Source: Streptomyces cyaneogriseus subsp. noncyanogenus | GTDB lineage: Bacteria > Actinomycetota > Actinomycetes > Streptomycetales > Streptomycetaceae | Length of the DNA stretch: 64,000 nt | Assembly: GCF_000931445.1 (NCBI RefSeq) | Contig: NZ_CP010849.1 | Coordinates: forward strand, 4,154,001-4,218,000 | Direction of reading: 5' to 3' | Part shown: positions 18,076-27,007 of the stretch, piece after piece | Position numbering within the stretch: the first letter of the stretch is position 1 | How the letters are laid out: every line of letters starts with the position of its first letter | Made by a program: the position numbers and the translations under genes | The notes under the pieces: model-generated | What the model was told of the DNA's origin: nothing | The model's input: only the letters and a program-made list of their open reading frames with translations | Databases searched by the model: none

Positions 18076-18927
18076 GTGCCCAAGGTGACCTCCGTGATCG
18101 TCCCTTACGCGACGTATCTGCGCGTGTACGAGCCGCTGGCCGCCTTCCCCGAGCCGGAGCGCGGCCACTGGGCCCGCTACGCCCGCCGCGACGACCTGCC
18201 CACCTACCAGGACGAACTGCGCCGGGCCCTGGCCGACCTGGTGCCCACCCCGCCGGTCCCCGTGCCGGTGCACGAGAGCGGCGACGCGTTCGTGCTGGAG
18301 GCGGGCGGGGTGATCTGCGTCTGCCCGTGGCGTACCCGGCTGCGCGGCTGGCAGGCCCTGGAGGAGGTCGTCGAGGAGCTCCCGCCGCCGGTCCTGGACG
18401 CGGCGCTGCCCCCGGTGCTGCGGCGCCAGGCCGCGCAGGACCACGAGCGCTGGCTCGCCCGCAACCCGGACGCCCGCCCGTGGATCCGCACCTCGACCTG
18501 GCAGGTGCCGATCAACTGGTTCGTCCTCGTCGCCGACGAGGAGCGGGAGTACGTCAAGGGCTCCGGCGACGAGGCCGGCGAGCCGCCGGTGCTGCGCTAC
18601 CGGACGCCCATGGTGCAGGCCCGGCGCCGGGTGGCGCGGGCGCTGCGGGCCCTGCGGGAGGCCGTGGACGAGGGGCCGCTGATCGACGGCCTGGTGGACG
18701 TGGGGCGCTGGCTGGAGGAGTTCCACCCGCGCTCGTACGTCGAGCTGGACTACGGGGGGCTGGTGCACGCCCTGCCGGCCGGCGAGCTGGAGGACGACCA
18801 CTCGGCGGCGGACGTGGCCGAGGGCATCGAGGCGCTGCGGCACGGCGACGAGGCCGCCGCGGGGGCGGCCTACGGGCGGCTCGTGGACCGCTGGCGGACG
18901 GTGCGCGACCGGCGCTCGGCCAACTGA
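18076..18927 (+). CDS. Conserved streptomycete protein of unknown function
   Basis: 283 residues, no membrane segment or signal peptide. Recognisable features are TSVIVPYATYLRVYEPLAAFP at the N terminus, GGVICVCPWRTRLRGWQAL, WIRTSTWQVPINWFVLV and HPRSYVELDYGGLV. The order vdh, this gene, bldC is conserved in streptomycetes as I recall it. GTG start at 18076 behind a GGGGAGGGAG ribosome site. I know no function for it. Confidence 0.8.
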   Translation: MPKVTSVIVPYATYLRVYEPLAAFPEPERGHWARYARRDDLPTYQDELRRALADLVPTPPVPVPVHESGDAFVLEAGGVICVCPWRTRLRGWQALEEVVEELPPPVLDAALPPVLRRQAAQDHERWLARNPDARPWIRTSTWQVPINWFVLVADEEREYVKGSGDEAGEPPVLRYRTPMVQARRRVARALRALREAVDEGPLIDGLVDVGRWLEEFHPRSYVELDYGGLVHALPAGELEDDHSAADVAEGIEALRHGDEAAAGAAYGRLVDRWRTVRDRRSAN

Positions 18928-19502
18928 CCTCCGCGCACCATAACGAACTGGCGTTTGACGTGACGCTCGTTTTGGGGTTTCGTCCTCGTTCTGAGGTTTC
19001 TGATGCTCCGTCAAGGCGGGGCGTCTCAGGGCCGACGCGCGCCGAACCCGGGACGTAGGTCCCGATCCGGGCGTTTGTGTCAAGCGTGACGGACCGCACG
19101 TACCCCACTCTTGCGCCCGTTGCCCCCCCTCATGCCAAAATAGGACAAGGAGTCCGGGGAGGCTCCGTCCGTCCCACTGTGGTGCACTGTGGGCGGAATC
19201 TCAGCATTGCACGCTTTTGGGGGGTCTGGTATCTCCTGATCGCCCTGTGACTGATCGTCACAGTGGCGTGACTGTCCGCTATGGCATGGTCCATCGGCTT
19301 CCGTCGCTGATGAACACCTGGGAGGGCAATTCCATCGGTTTGGCCGACGCGGCTGGACAGATGGTGTAGTTGTAGTGCCGAGGACAAGCCGTTCGTCCTA
19401 TAACCGACTCGACTCGCGTCCGCCATTTCGGGCAACGCGGGTCAAGGTGCAGAATTTAGAGGAAAGAACCGAGAAGGTTCGGTTCTCCCGAGGAGGCCGC
19501 TC
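18928..19502. promoter_or_regulatory. Long leader/promoter region of bldC
   Basis: 575 bases without a gene. The last part has an inverted repeat around AGAACC/GGTTCT (about 19465-19488) immediately ahead of the GAGGAGG ribosome site of bldC, so it would lie in the 5' leader. The T-rich stretch TTTGACGTGACGCTCGTTTT near 18952-18972 and the unusually low-GC segment 19190-19240 are the best places for promoters. No ORF here looks real. Confidence 0.5.
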
Positions 19503-19709
19503 ATGACCGCTCGCACCCCTGATGCCGAGCCGCTGCTGACCCCGGCTGAGGTCGCCACCATGTTCCGCGTCGACCCTAAGACGGTCACGCGCTGGGCGAA
19601 GGCCGGCAAGCTCACGTCGATCCGTACGCTCGGCGGACACCGCCGCTACCGCGAGGCTGAGGTGCGCGCTCTGCTGGCGGGCATCCCGCAGCAGCGCAGC
19701 GAGGGCTGA
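19503..19709 (+). CDS. bldC: Developmental regulator BldC (MerR-like DNA-binding protein)
   Basis: 68 residues, consisting only of a winged-helix MerR-type DNA-binding domain: LLTPAEVATMFRVDPKTVTRW, AKAGKLTSIRTLGGHRRY, then a short tail. BldC binds direct repeats cooperatively and holds back sporulation, keeping vegetative growth going in Streptomyces. The ATG at 19503 has the strong site GAGGAGGCC. A good terminator follows at 19832. Confidence 0.97.
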   Translation: MTARTPDAEPLLTPAEVATMFRVDPKTVTRWAKAGKLTSIRTLGGHRRYREAEVRALLAGIPQQRSEG

Positions 19710-19831
19710 ACAACCGCATAACCGGGCAATCCGTCAGGTCCCCCAACCTGGCGCGGCGCTCGAACCCACAGCTCCAAGCGACGCGGGGATCTGCCCCAAC
19801 AGAGCCCCATGCCCCCTGAGGGTGCGTCGTC

Positions 19832-19871
19832 GATCGCGCTGGACTCCGCCGGGTCCAGCGCGATCTTTTTT
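19832..19871 (+). terminator. Intrinsic terminator of bldC
   Basis: A perfect 13-bp stem (19832-19844 with 19853-19865) followed by TTTTTT at 19866-19871, rare in so GC-rich a genome. It lies 123 bases after the bldC stop, so the transcript has a sizeable 3' untranslated part. Confidence 0.92.
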
Positions 19872-20186
19872 GTGCGGGCCGGGGCTCTCCTGTGCCCTCC
19901 GGTGCCCTTCCGTGCCTGGTGGCGGGCGCGGTGGGCGCCCCTGTGAGCGACCTTGTCGAAGTCTGGGGAGGGGTGTCGGATCGGCTGTGCGGACGGCCGG
20001 CGCACCAGTGCAATTGCACATATTAAATTGACCGCTTGTAGGCGGGGTGTAAATACCGCACTTCGAAAAACTCATGCCGTGACACCCGTCACATGCCGCG
20101 CTGCTTGTTGGCTCTGGCATATGTGCGCTAGAGGAGCCCTGGGTTCCAGATCCCCTTCGCCGTACGGGGGTTGAGGCCGGCGGCGG
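19872..20186. other. Intergenic region after bldC
   Basis: No gene seen between the bldC terminator and the small minus-strand gene. The stretch around 20008-20065 is unusually AT-rich for this chromosome (TGCACATATTAAATTGACC) and could hold a promoter or small RNA. Confidence 0.35.
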
Positions 20187-20378
20187 TCACGCGGGGGCGG
20201 GCTGCTCGTCCTCCCCGGCCTCCTGGGGGCCGTTCGCGGGCTGGGGGCCGGAGTCCATTGCCAGCCGCAGCAGCCGGTGGCAGATGGGACAGTGGCGCGT
20301 CAGGTGACGGTAGGACGACGCGGCCGACAGATGTGCGCGCAGCAGTGCCCGTGTCTCGTGCCTCGCCGATGCCGCCAT
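20187..20378 (-). CDS. Small DUF6274-type protein
   Basis: 63 residues. ATG at 20378 preceded by the excellent ribosome site GGAGGTGGC. Sequence includes TRALLRAHLSAASSYRHLTRHCPICHRLLRLAM, a helix with a CPxCH pair that could bind metal, then an acidic/Pro tail. It matches the small DUF6274 proteins of Streptomyces as far as I can judge. Function unknown. Confidence 0.7.
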   Translation of the reverse strand: MAASARHETRALLRAHLSAASSYRHLTRHCPICHRLLRLAMDSGPQPANGPQEAGEDEQPAPA

Positions 20379-20506
20379 ACGCCACCTCCGGGGGCCGTAC
20401 GGAGAACGGGCCCTGCTTCCGGAGTACCGAGCGAATGTGACGCAGTCAAGGCCGCGTGGCGGGCCTCTGGGCGCCTTGCGGGGACAGCCGGCGCCCCGGC
20501 GTGACG

Positions 20507-20545
20507 CGAGGAGCCCGGATCCGCGGACCCGGGCTCCTCGTTTCT
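20507..20545. terminator. Hairpin terminator
   Basis: A 12-bp perfect stem (20507-20518 with 20529-20540) followed on the plus strand by TTTCT. It lies in the gap between the DUF6274-type gene and tRNA-Asp; on the minus strand it may end the tRNA-Asp transcript. Confidence 0.6.
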
Positions 20546-20673
20546 CCTTCTGTCGCCGCGCACCTGACGGAGTGTCGGGCGGCGACACGCGTGATGTGGG
20601 CGGTCCCTTGCGGGGGCGGGCAGAACATGACTGAGGCCCGCGTCCCTTGCGGGGGCGGGCCTCACTCTTACTG

Positions 20674-20748
20674 CGGTCCTGACGGGATTTGAACCCGCGG
20701 CCTCCACCTTGACAGGGTGGCGAGCACTCCAAACTGCTCCACAGGACC
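20674..20748 (-). tRNA. tRNA-Asp(GTC)
   Basis: 75-base cloverleaf on the minus strand, acceptor GGTCCTG, anticodon loop CTGTCAA (anticodon GTC), T-arm GGTTCAAATCC. The same gene occurs again at 38926-39000. Confidence 0.94.
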
Positions 20749-20841
20749 AGGATTTGCCGCGCTGTTCGTGCGTTGCGCTGCGAGAAGGACTCTACAGGAG
20801 GGTGAGCCCCTTGGTCGAACTCACCCTCCGTGCGGTGGTCG

Positions 20842-23800
20842 TCACGGCGCCGCCGCGTCGATCGCCTTCACGATCCGCTTGTCCGAGACCGGGTACGCCG
20901 TGCCGAGCGCATGGGCGAAGTAGCTGACCCGGAGCTCCTCGATCATCCAGCGGATGTCCAGGACCTGCTGGGGGACCGGGCGGCCCTGCGGCATCTGCTC
21001 CAGCAGCCACGCGTACTCGTCCTGCATCTCGTGGACCTTCTCCATGCGGGTGGTGTCCCGCTGGACATTGGTCGGCATCTGCTGCAGACGCCGGTCCACG
21101 GCGATCAGATAGCGCATCAGGTCGGGCAGCCGGCGGATGCCCACCTCCGTCACGAAACCGGGCTTCACCAGGCCGTCCAGCTGTGTGCGCACGTCCTGGA
21201 GGTTCGGCAGCAGTGCGGGGCTGCGTACGGACTTCAGACGGCGCTCACAGGCCTGCCAGGCGGCCAGCACCTGCTGGACCTGGCCGACCGTGCGCACGGT
21301 CGTGTCGACGATCTCCGCGCGGACCTTGTCGTACAGCTTCCGGTAGGACTCCTCGTCCCACACCGGGCCGCCGAAGTCGGCGATCAGCTTGTCGGCGGCG
21401 GCCATCGCGCAGTCGTCGAACAGCGCCTGGATCGATCCGTGCGGATTCGCCGACAGCCCGAGCTTCTGCTGGTTGGTCAGATTTTCGGACGCGAACTTCG
21501 CCGGATTGACCGGGATGTTGCGCAGGATCAGCCGGCGCGTGCCCTTCCACATCGCCTCGGCCTGCTCCGCCTCGGTGTCGAAGAGGCGGACCGAGACGGT
21601 GTTCGCCGCCGGTCCGTCGTCGACCAGCGCCGGGTACGCCTTCACCGGCTGTCCGGCGCGGCGGGTCTCGAAGACGCGGGTCAGCGCGCCGATCGTCCAG
21701 TCGGTCAGGCCCGAGCGCTCCAGGGACGGCCCGCCCTGGCGGGAGGCGGTGGCCGCCGCGGCCTGGGACAGGGCCTTGCGCGCCTTCGGCTTCAGCCGGA
21801 GCTTGAGCGCCTCCAGGTCCTTGTCCTCGGCCAGCTTGCGGCGCCGCTCGTCGACGATCCGGAAGGTGATCGTGAGGTGGTCGGGGACCTTCGACCAGTC
21901 GAAGTCCTCCGCCTCGAAGGGGACGCCGACCATGCGCTTCAGCTCGCGCGCCATGGTCACCGTCAGCGGCTCCTGGAGCGGGACCGCCCGCTCCAGGAAC
22001 GCCTTGGCGTAGTTCGGGGCCGGGACGTAGTTGCGGCGGATCGGCTTGGGGAGGGAGCGGATGAGCTCGGTGACCAGCTCTTCCCGCAGGCCCGGGATCT
22101 GCCAGTCGAAGCCCTCGCCGGTGACCTGGTTGAGGACCTGGAGCGGGATGTGGACCGTGACGCCGTCGGCGTCCGCCCCCGGCTCGAACTGGTAGGTGAC
22201 GCGGAACTTCAGATCGCCCTGGCGCCAGGAGTCCGGATAGTCGTCCTTGGTGACCGCGCCCGCCTTCTCGTTGATGAGCATCTCGCGCTCGAAGTCGAGG
22301 AAGTCGGGCTGCTCGTGGCGCTTGTGCTTCCACCAGGAGTCGAAGTGGGCGCCGGAGACGACGTGGTCGGGGATCCGCCGGTCGTAGAAGTCGAACAGCG
22401 TCTCGTCGTCGACGAGGATGTCCCGGCGCCGCGCGCGGTGCTCCAGCTCCTCGACCTCGGTCAGCAGCTTGCGGTTGTCGGTGAAGAACTTGTGGTGCGT
22501 GCGCCAGTCGCCCTCGACGAGGGCGTGCCGGATGAACAGCTCACGGCTGACCTCCGGATCGATCCGGCCGTAGTTCACCTTGCGCTGGGCGACGATCGGC
22601 ACGCCGTACAGCGTCACCTTCTCGTACGCCATCACCGCCGCCTGGTCCTTCTCCCAGTGCGGCTCGCTGTACGTGCGTTTGATCAGGTGCTGGGCGAGGG
22701 GCTCGACCCACTCCGGCTCGATCTTGGCGTTGACCCGGGCCCACAGCCGGGACGTCTCGACGAGTTCGGCGGACATCACGAAACGCGGCGGCTTCTTGAA
22801 CAGCGCCGAACCCGGGAAGATCGCGAACTTGGCGTTGCGGGCGCCCAGGTACTCGTTCTTCGCCGTGCCCTTCCCGCCCTCTCCCCCGGCGTTCTTCACG
22901 TCCTTCATGCCGATGTGGGAGAGGAGACCGGCGAGGAGGGAGACGTGGATGCGGTCGGCGGGCGCGTCGTCGTCGTTGAGATGGATGCCCATCTGCTTCG
23001 CGACCGTGCGCAACTGGGTGTAGATGTCCTGCCATTCGCGAATGCGCAGGAAGTTGAGGTACTCCTGCTTGCACATCCGGCGGAAGGACGACGAGCCCCG
23101 CTCCTTCTGCTGCTCGCGGATGTAGCGCCACAGATTGAGGTACGCGAGGAAGTCGCTGGTCTCGTCCTTGAAGCGGGCGTGCTGCTGGTCGGCCTGCGTC
23201 TGCTTGTCGGCCGGGCGCTCGCGCGGGTCCTGGATGGAGAGCGCGGCGGCGATCACCATGACCTCGCGGACACAGCCGTTCTTGTCGGCCTCCAGCACCA
23301 TCCGGGCCAGGCGCGGGTCGACGGGCAACTGGGCCAGCTTGCGGCCGGTCTCCGTCAGCCGCTTGCGCGGGTCCTTCTGGGCCGGGTCGAGGGCGCCGAG
23401 CTCCTGGAGCAGTTGCACACCGTCGCGGATGTTGCGGTGGTCGGGCGGGTCGATGAAGGGGAACTTCTCGATGTCACCGAGGCCGGCGGCGGTCATCTGG
23501 AGGATGACCGAGGCGAGGTTCGTCCGCAGGATCTCCGCGTCCGTGAACTCCGGCCGCGCCTCGAAGTCCTCCTCGCTGTACAGCCGGATGCAGATGCCGT
23601 CGGAGGTACGGCCGCAGCGGCCCTTGCGCTGGTTGGCGCTGGCCTGCGAGACCGGCTCGATGGGCAGCCGCTGCACCTTGGTGCGGTGGCTGTAGCGGGA
23701 GATCCGGGCGAAGCCGGGGTCGATGACGTACTTGATGCCCGGGACGGTCAGGGACGTCTCGGCCACGTTGGTGGCCAGAACGATCCTGCGGCCGGAGTGC

Positions 23801-24819
23801 GGCTGGAAGACCCGGTGCTGCTCCGCGTGGGAGAGCCGGGCGTACAGAGGCAGGACCTCCGTGAAGCGGTACTGCTTCTTGGTCAGCGCGTCCGCCGTGT
23901 CCCGGATCTCCCGCTCCCCGGACAGGAAGACGAGGATGTCGCCGGGACCCTCCGCCATCAGCTCTTCGACGGCGTCCGTGATCGCGGTGATCTGGTCGCG
24001 GTCGGCGTCGTCGGAGTCCTCTTCGAGGAGGGGGCGGTAGCGGACCTCCACGGGGTAGGTCCGGCCGCTGACCTCGACGATCGGGGCGTCGCCGAAGTGC
24101 CGGGAGAAGCGCTCCGGGTCGATGGTCGCCGACGTGATGACGACCTTCAGGTCGGGACGCTTGGGCAGGAGCTGGGCGAGGTAGCCGAGCAGGAAGTCGA
24201 TGTTCAGGGACCGCTCGTGCGCCTCGTCGATGATGATCGTGTCGTAGGCGCGCAGCTCGCGGTCGGTCTGGATCTCCGCGAGCAGGATGCCGTCCGTCAT
24301 CAGCTTGATGAACGTGGCCTCGGGGTTCACCTGGTCGGTGAACCGGACCTTCCAGCCGACGGCCTCGCCGAGCGGAGTGTCCAGTTCCTCGGCCACGCGT
24401 TCGGCGACCGTCCGGGCGGCGATCCGCCGCGGCTGGGTGTGCCCGATCATGCCGCGGACGCCGCGGCCCAGTTCGAGGCAGATCTTGGGGATCTGTGTCG
24501 TCTTGCCGGACCCCGTCTCACCGGCGACGATCACCACTTGGTGGTCGCGGATGGCCGCCGCGATCTCGTCCTTCTTCTGGCTGACCGGTAGCTGTTCGGG
24601 GTAGGTGACGGCGGGCACGCGGGCGCGGCGCTCACCGACGCGCCGCTCGGCCCGCTCGACGTCCGCTTCGATCTCGGTGAGAACGGCGGCGCGGGCTTCC
24701 GGCTTGCGGATCTTGCGCGCGCCTTCCAGCCGCCGGCCGAGGCGGTGCGCGTCACGCAGGGACAGCTCGGTCAGGCGGCCGGCGAGGCTGCCGAGGGCGG
24801 GGGCGGAGTGCGTAGACAT
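20842..24819 (-). CDS. hrpA: ATP-dependent RNA helicase HrpA (DEAH box)
   Basis: 1325 residues. Walker A GETGSGKT (~100-107), DEAH at ~198-201 (IIIDEAHERS), motif III SATI, motif VI QRKGRCGRTSDG. The helicase core is followed by HA2 and OB-fold domains and the long HrpA-specific C-terminal region (DUF3418). In other bacteria HrpA works on RNA and rescues stalled ribosomes; this is a family inference. ATG at 24819. The very long open frames on the opposite strand are codon-bias shadows. Confidence 0.95.
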   Translation of the reverse strand: MSTHSAPALGSLAGRLTELSLRDAHRLGRRLEGARKIRKPEARAAVLTEIEADVERAERRVGERRARVPAVTYPEQLPVSQKKDEIAAAIRDHQVVIVAGETGSGKTTQIPKICLELGRGVRGMIGHTQPRRIAARTVAERVAEELDTPLGEAVGWKVRFTDQVNPEATFIKLMTDGILLAEIQTDRELRAYDTIIIDEAHERSLNIDFLLGYLAQLLPKRPDLKVVITSATIDPERFSRHFGDAPIVEVSGRTYPVEVRYRPLLEEDSDDADRDQITAITDAVEELMAEGPGDILVFLSGEREIRDTADALTKKQYRFTEVLPLYARLSHAEQHRVFQPHSGRRIVLATNVAETSLTVPGIKYVIDPGFARISRYSHRTKVQRLPIEPVSQASANQRKGRCGRTSDGICIRLYSEEDFEARPEFTDAEILRTNLASVILQMTAAGLGDIEKFPFIDPPDHRNIRDGVQLLQELGALDPAQKDPRKRLTETGRKLAQLPVDPRLARMVLEADKNGCVREVMVIAAALSIQDPRERPADKQTQADQQHARFKDETSDFLAYLNLWRYIREQQKERGSSSFRRMCKQEYLNFLRIREWQDIYTQLRTVAKQMGIHLNDDDAPADRIHVSLLAGLLSHIGMKDVKNAGGEGGKGTAKNEYLGARNAKFAIFPGSALFKKPPRFVMSAELVETSRLWARVNAKIEPEWVEPLAQHLIKRTYSEPHWEKDQAAVMAYEKVTLYGVPIVAQRKVNYGRIDPEVSRELFIRHALVEGDWRTHHKFFTDNRKLLTEVEELEHRARRRDILVDDETLFDFYDRRIPDHVVSGAHFDSWWKHKRHEQPDFLDFEREMLINEKAGAVTKDDYPDSWRQGDLKFRVTYQFEPGADADGVTVHIPLQVLNQVTGEGFDWQIPGLREELVTELIRSLPKPIRRNYVPAPNYAKAFLERAVPLQEPLTVTMARELKRMVGVPFEAEDFDWSKVPDHLTITFRIVDERRRKLAEDKDLEALKLRLKPKARKALSQAAAATASRQGGPSLERSGLTDWTIGALTRVFETRRAGQPVKAYPALVDDGPAANTVSVRLFDTEAEQAEAMWKGTRRLILRNIPVNPAKFASENLTNQQKLGLSANPHGSIQALFDDCAMAAADKLIADFGGPVWDEESYRKLYDKVRAEIVDTTVRTVGQVQQVLAAWQACERRLKSVRSPALLPNLQDVRTQLDGLVKPGFVTEVGIRRLPDLMRYLIAVDRRLQQMPTNVQRDTTRMEKVHEMQDEYAWLLEQMPQGRPVPQQVLDIRWMIEELRVSYFAHALGTAYPVSDKRIVKAIDAAAP

Positions 24820-24921
24820 ACGCGATCCAGGATCTCATCCCCGGGAATTCCGTGGCGAGCGCTTTTGCCCGGGGTGTCCGGCGGGCGGGCCGGGCACCCC
24901 GGGCGGGCCGCGGCGCGGGGG

Positions 24922-25872
24922 TTACCCGGCGAGCCAGTCGGTCAGGTTCGCGGGGCGGTCCGTGACCGGTTCGAGGTTCCCGCCGTCACCGGCGTCGACG
25001 GCGTAGACGCTCCCGGCACCGGTCGTGTCGTCGTACGCCTGGAAGGCGATCCGGCCGCCGTCGGGCGAGTAGACCGGGTTGCGGAAGCCGGAGAGCGGGA
25101 GCTGCCAGCCGCCGTGCAGGTCGGTGGTGGCGCCGGTCGCCACGTCGAGGACGTGGAGGCCGTACCGGGTGGCGTAGACGAGCGTGCTGCCGTCGGGCGA
25201 CCAGTCGACGGGGGTGGAGCGGATGTCACGGCTGGTGGTGGCCTGGCGCTCCTCGCGGGTCACGGTGTCGAGGAGGTGGATGTCCGTGCCGTACTCGTAG
25301 CCGTCCTCGGTGGGGTACGCGGTGGTCCGCACGAAGGCGATGGTCCGGCCGTCGGGCGAGAAGGTGCCGCGGCTGCCCCGGGCGAGCAGCTCCCGGCCGG
25401 TGCCGTCGGCTCCCACCCACTCCAGGCCGCGCGGGCTGTCGTAGAGGATGTGCCGCCCGTCCGGGGACCAGTCGGGGTGCCCGACGTACGGTGCTTCGCC
25501 GGTCTCGGGCTCGACGCCCGGGACCAGGACGCGCGGGTCGCCCCCGTCCGCGTCCGCGACGACGAGATCGCGGGCGTAGACGCAGCCGCCCTCCGGCTGG
25601 GGGATGCAGGTGTCCCGCCGGTCGATGTACGCCACCTGCGAGCCCCCGGGCGCGAGTACGCCGTCCTCGGCGTCCCGGGCGTGGGTGGCGACGACCGCTC
25701 CGTCGGCGGGGTCGAGGCTGACCAGGGCGGGGGAGCCCGAGGAGAAGTCGGTGGCGGTGAACCGTCCCGCCACCGCGGCCGCACCGGCCCCGTCGGCCAC
25801 GGCGGGTCCGGCCGCCGGCAGCGCGGTCGCGATCGCCAGCCCCAGGGCCCCTATGGCATGTCTGAAACGCAC
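24922..25872 (-). CDS. Secreted TolB-like beta-propeller protein
   Basis: 316 residues from the GTG at 25872 (site GGGAGGGATCAC). A signal peptide (RFRHAIGALGLAIATALPAAGPAVADG) is followed by five or six WD40/TolB-type repeats recognisable by PDWSPDGRHILY, GTFSPDGRTIAFVR, VDWSPDGSTLVYAT and PVYSPDGGRIAFQ. Exported propeller of unknown binding partner. It is the last core gene before the integrated element. Confidence 0.85.
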   Translation of the reverse strand: MRFRHAIGALGLAIATALPAAGPAVADGAGAAAVAGRFTATDFSSGSPALVSLDPADGAVVATHARDAEDGVLAPGGSQVAYIDRRDTCIPQPEGGCVYARDLVVADADGGDPRVLVPGVEPETGEAPYVGHPDWSPDGRHILYDSPRGLEWVGADGTGRELLARGSRGTFSPDGRTIAFVRTTAYPTEDGYEYGTDIHLLDTVTREERQATTSRDIRSTPVDWSPDGSTLVYATRYGLHVLDVATGATTDLHGGWQLPLSGFRNPVYSPDGGRIAFQAYDDTTGAGSVYAVDAGDGGNLEPVTDRPANLTDWLAG

Positions 25873-25982
25873 GTGATCCCTCCCGAAAGACCGGGAACCG
25901 GCGTCCCCGGCCCCCACCCCGAGAGCGCGAACGGATCAAGAAACGTCACTGGGCGGCTCCGCCTCCCCCCTCCGCCTCACGA

Positions 25983-26019
25983 CAAAACCCCCGCCGATGA
26001 GATCGACGGGGGTTTCTGC
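25983..26019 (-). terminator. Original terminator of the tRNA-Phe transcript
   Basis: Stem of AAACCCCCG with CGGGGGTTT around a 14-base interior, followed on the minus strand by TTTTGTCG. It lies next to the left att site, where the downstream end of the tRNA-Phe gene would have been before insertion, so it probably ended the Glu-Asp-Phe tRNA transcript. The element now separates the two by 12.8 kb. Confidence 0.65.
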
Positions 26020-26033
26020 CCTGACGGGCTGCG

Positions 26034-26078
26034 GTGGCTGGGGCCGGGGTCGAACCGGCGACCTTCCGCTTTTCAGGC
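26034..26078. other. Left attachment site (att core)
   Basis: 45-bp copy of the tRNA-Phe 3' part (T-arm to anticodon arm), identical to 38827-38871. Only the tRNA 3' portion is here; the sequence diverges at 26079, inside what would be the anticodon stem, so this copy is not a tRNA gene. Confidence 0.93.
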
Positions 26079-26195
26079 CGTGTCAGGGGGAGTGCAGCCC
26101 GGTAGCGCAGGGCGCGGAGCGCTGTGTCCGGTTGTGGTTGTACGCCGCCGTTGGCGTAGAGGTTGGCGTACCCCCGCGGGCCACGTTCTCGCTGG

Positions 26196-27005
26196 TCACC
26201 ACTGGCAGTAGGCCACAGTCGCATCATCCCCGGACTTGTAGCGCGGCCACCGACGGCCGGTCGGGTCCGTCGCCTCAGTCTTGCGCACGGTTTCGATCAA
26301 CCTGCGGGGGCCGTCCGTCCGGAGAGTGGCGAAGATGTCCTCCCAGGTGGCCATCCCGTACTCGGTGACCAGCCTCGACACCCCGTCGGACATCACGGCG
26401 GCGGAACGTACGTCGCTGAGCTTGGCCGAACCGGTCAGGCAGTGCCGGGCTGCCTCTGGATTCGCGCCGGCCACCCAGTAGCCGTCTGGTGTGTTGCGCA
26501 CTTGCCGCTGAGCGAGCACAAGTCGCTGTAGGGCCTCTCTGTGCCCTGGGGTGTGAGTTTCGTAGCTTTCCACTTCCGTCCGCAGTTCTGGCAGCACGTC
26601 GTCCACGCGAAGGTCAGTGATCACGGTGTGACCGCCATCGGTTCCCTCGAACACCACGGGCGAGTCAGCGAGCACGAGGTAGTCAAGCACTGCGTGCCGT
26701 TGCCGCAGTACTGCGACTGTGGCGGACGGTGTGCCGGGGTCGGCAAGGTCACACTCTGGGTGAAGCGCCGCGACCCGTTCGAGCGCAGCAGCCAGCCCAT
26801 CAGGCAGCGTCACGCTCGGTTCCGCGAGAGCGGCCATGAGGTGCCCTCCCAGGTGGGCCACGAACCATGGCACACCGTGACGGCACCCTGTGGACAGCCC
26901 GGCCGTGCTTAGACCGTCTAGCACCACCGCCAGATCAGGCGAGCCACCCACCCAGTCCTCATTGGGGTTGGCACCCCCAGCCAGTGAGTCAAAGCAAACG
27001 CGCAT
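26196..27005 (-). CDS. PP2C-family protein phosphatase
   Basis: 269 residues. N-terminal NEDWVGGSPDLAVVLDGLS fits the PP2C motif with the metal Asp-Gly, VMSDGVSRLV fits the later SDG motif, and the C-terminal SGDDATVAYCQW fits the final metal Asp. It is compact, with no sensor or membrane domain. Start ATG 27005, two bases after the stop of the HTH-sensor gene, so the two are co-transcribed. It is the last gene before the left end of the element, the usual cargo position. No kinase partner is encoded in the element. Base composition here looks less GC-rich than the neighbouring core genes. Confidence 0.8.
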   Translation of the reverse strand: MRVCFDSLAGGANPNEDWVGGSPDLAVVLDGLSTAGLSTGCRHGVPWFVAHLGGHLMAALAEPSVTLPDGLAAALERVAALHPECDLADPGTPSATVAVLRQRHAVLDYLVLADSPVVFEGTDGGHTVITDLRVDDVLPELRTEVESYETHTPGHREALQRLVLAQRQVRNTPDGYWVAGANPEAARHCLTGSAKLSDVRSAAVMSDGVSRLVTEYGMATWEDIFATLRTDGPRRLIETVRKTEATDPTGRRWPRYKSGDDATVAYCQW

Positions 27006-27007
27006 GA

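Noticed and set aside
20830..24591. 1253-codon open frame on the plus strand
   Set aside because: Antisense shadow of hrpA with repetitive Val/Gly/Asp/Leu composition and no domain.
26034..26078. A second tRNA-Phe gene at the left att site
   Set aside because: Only the 3' part is present; the D-arm and 5' acceptor half are missing.
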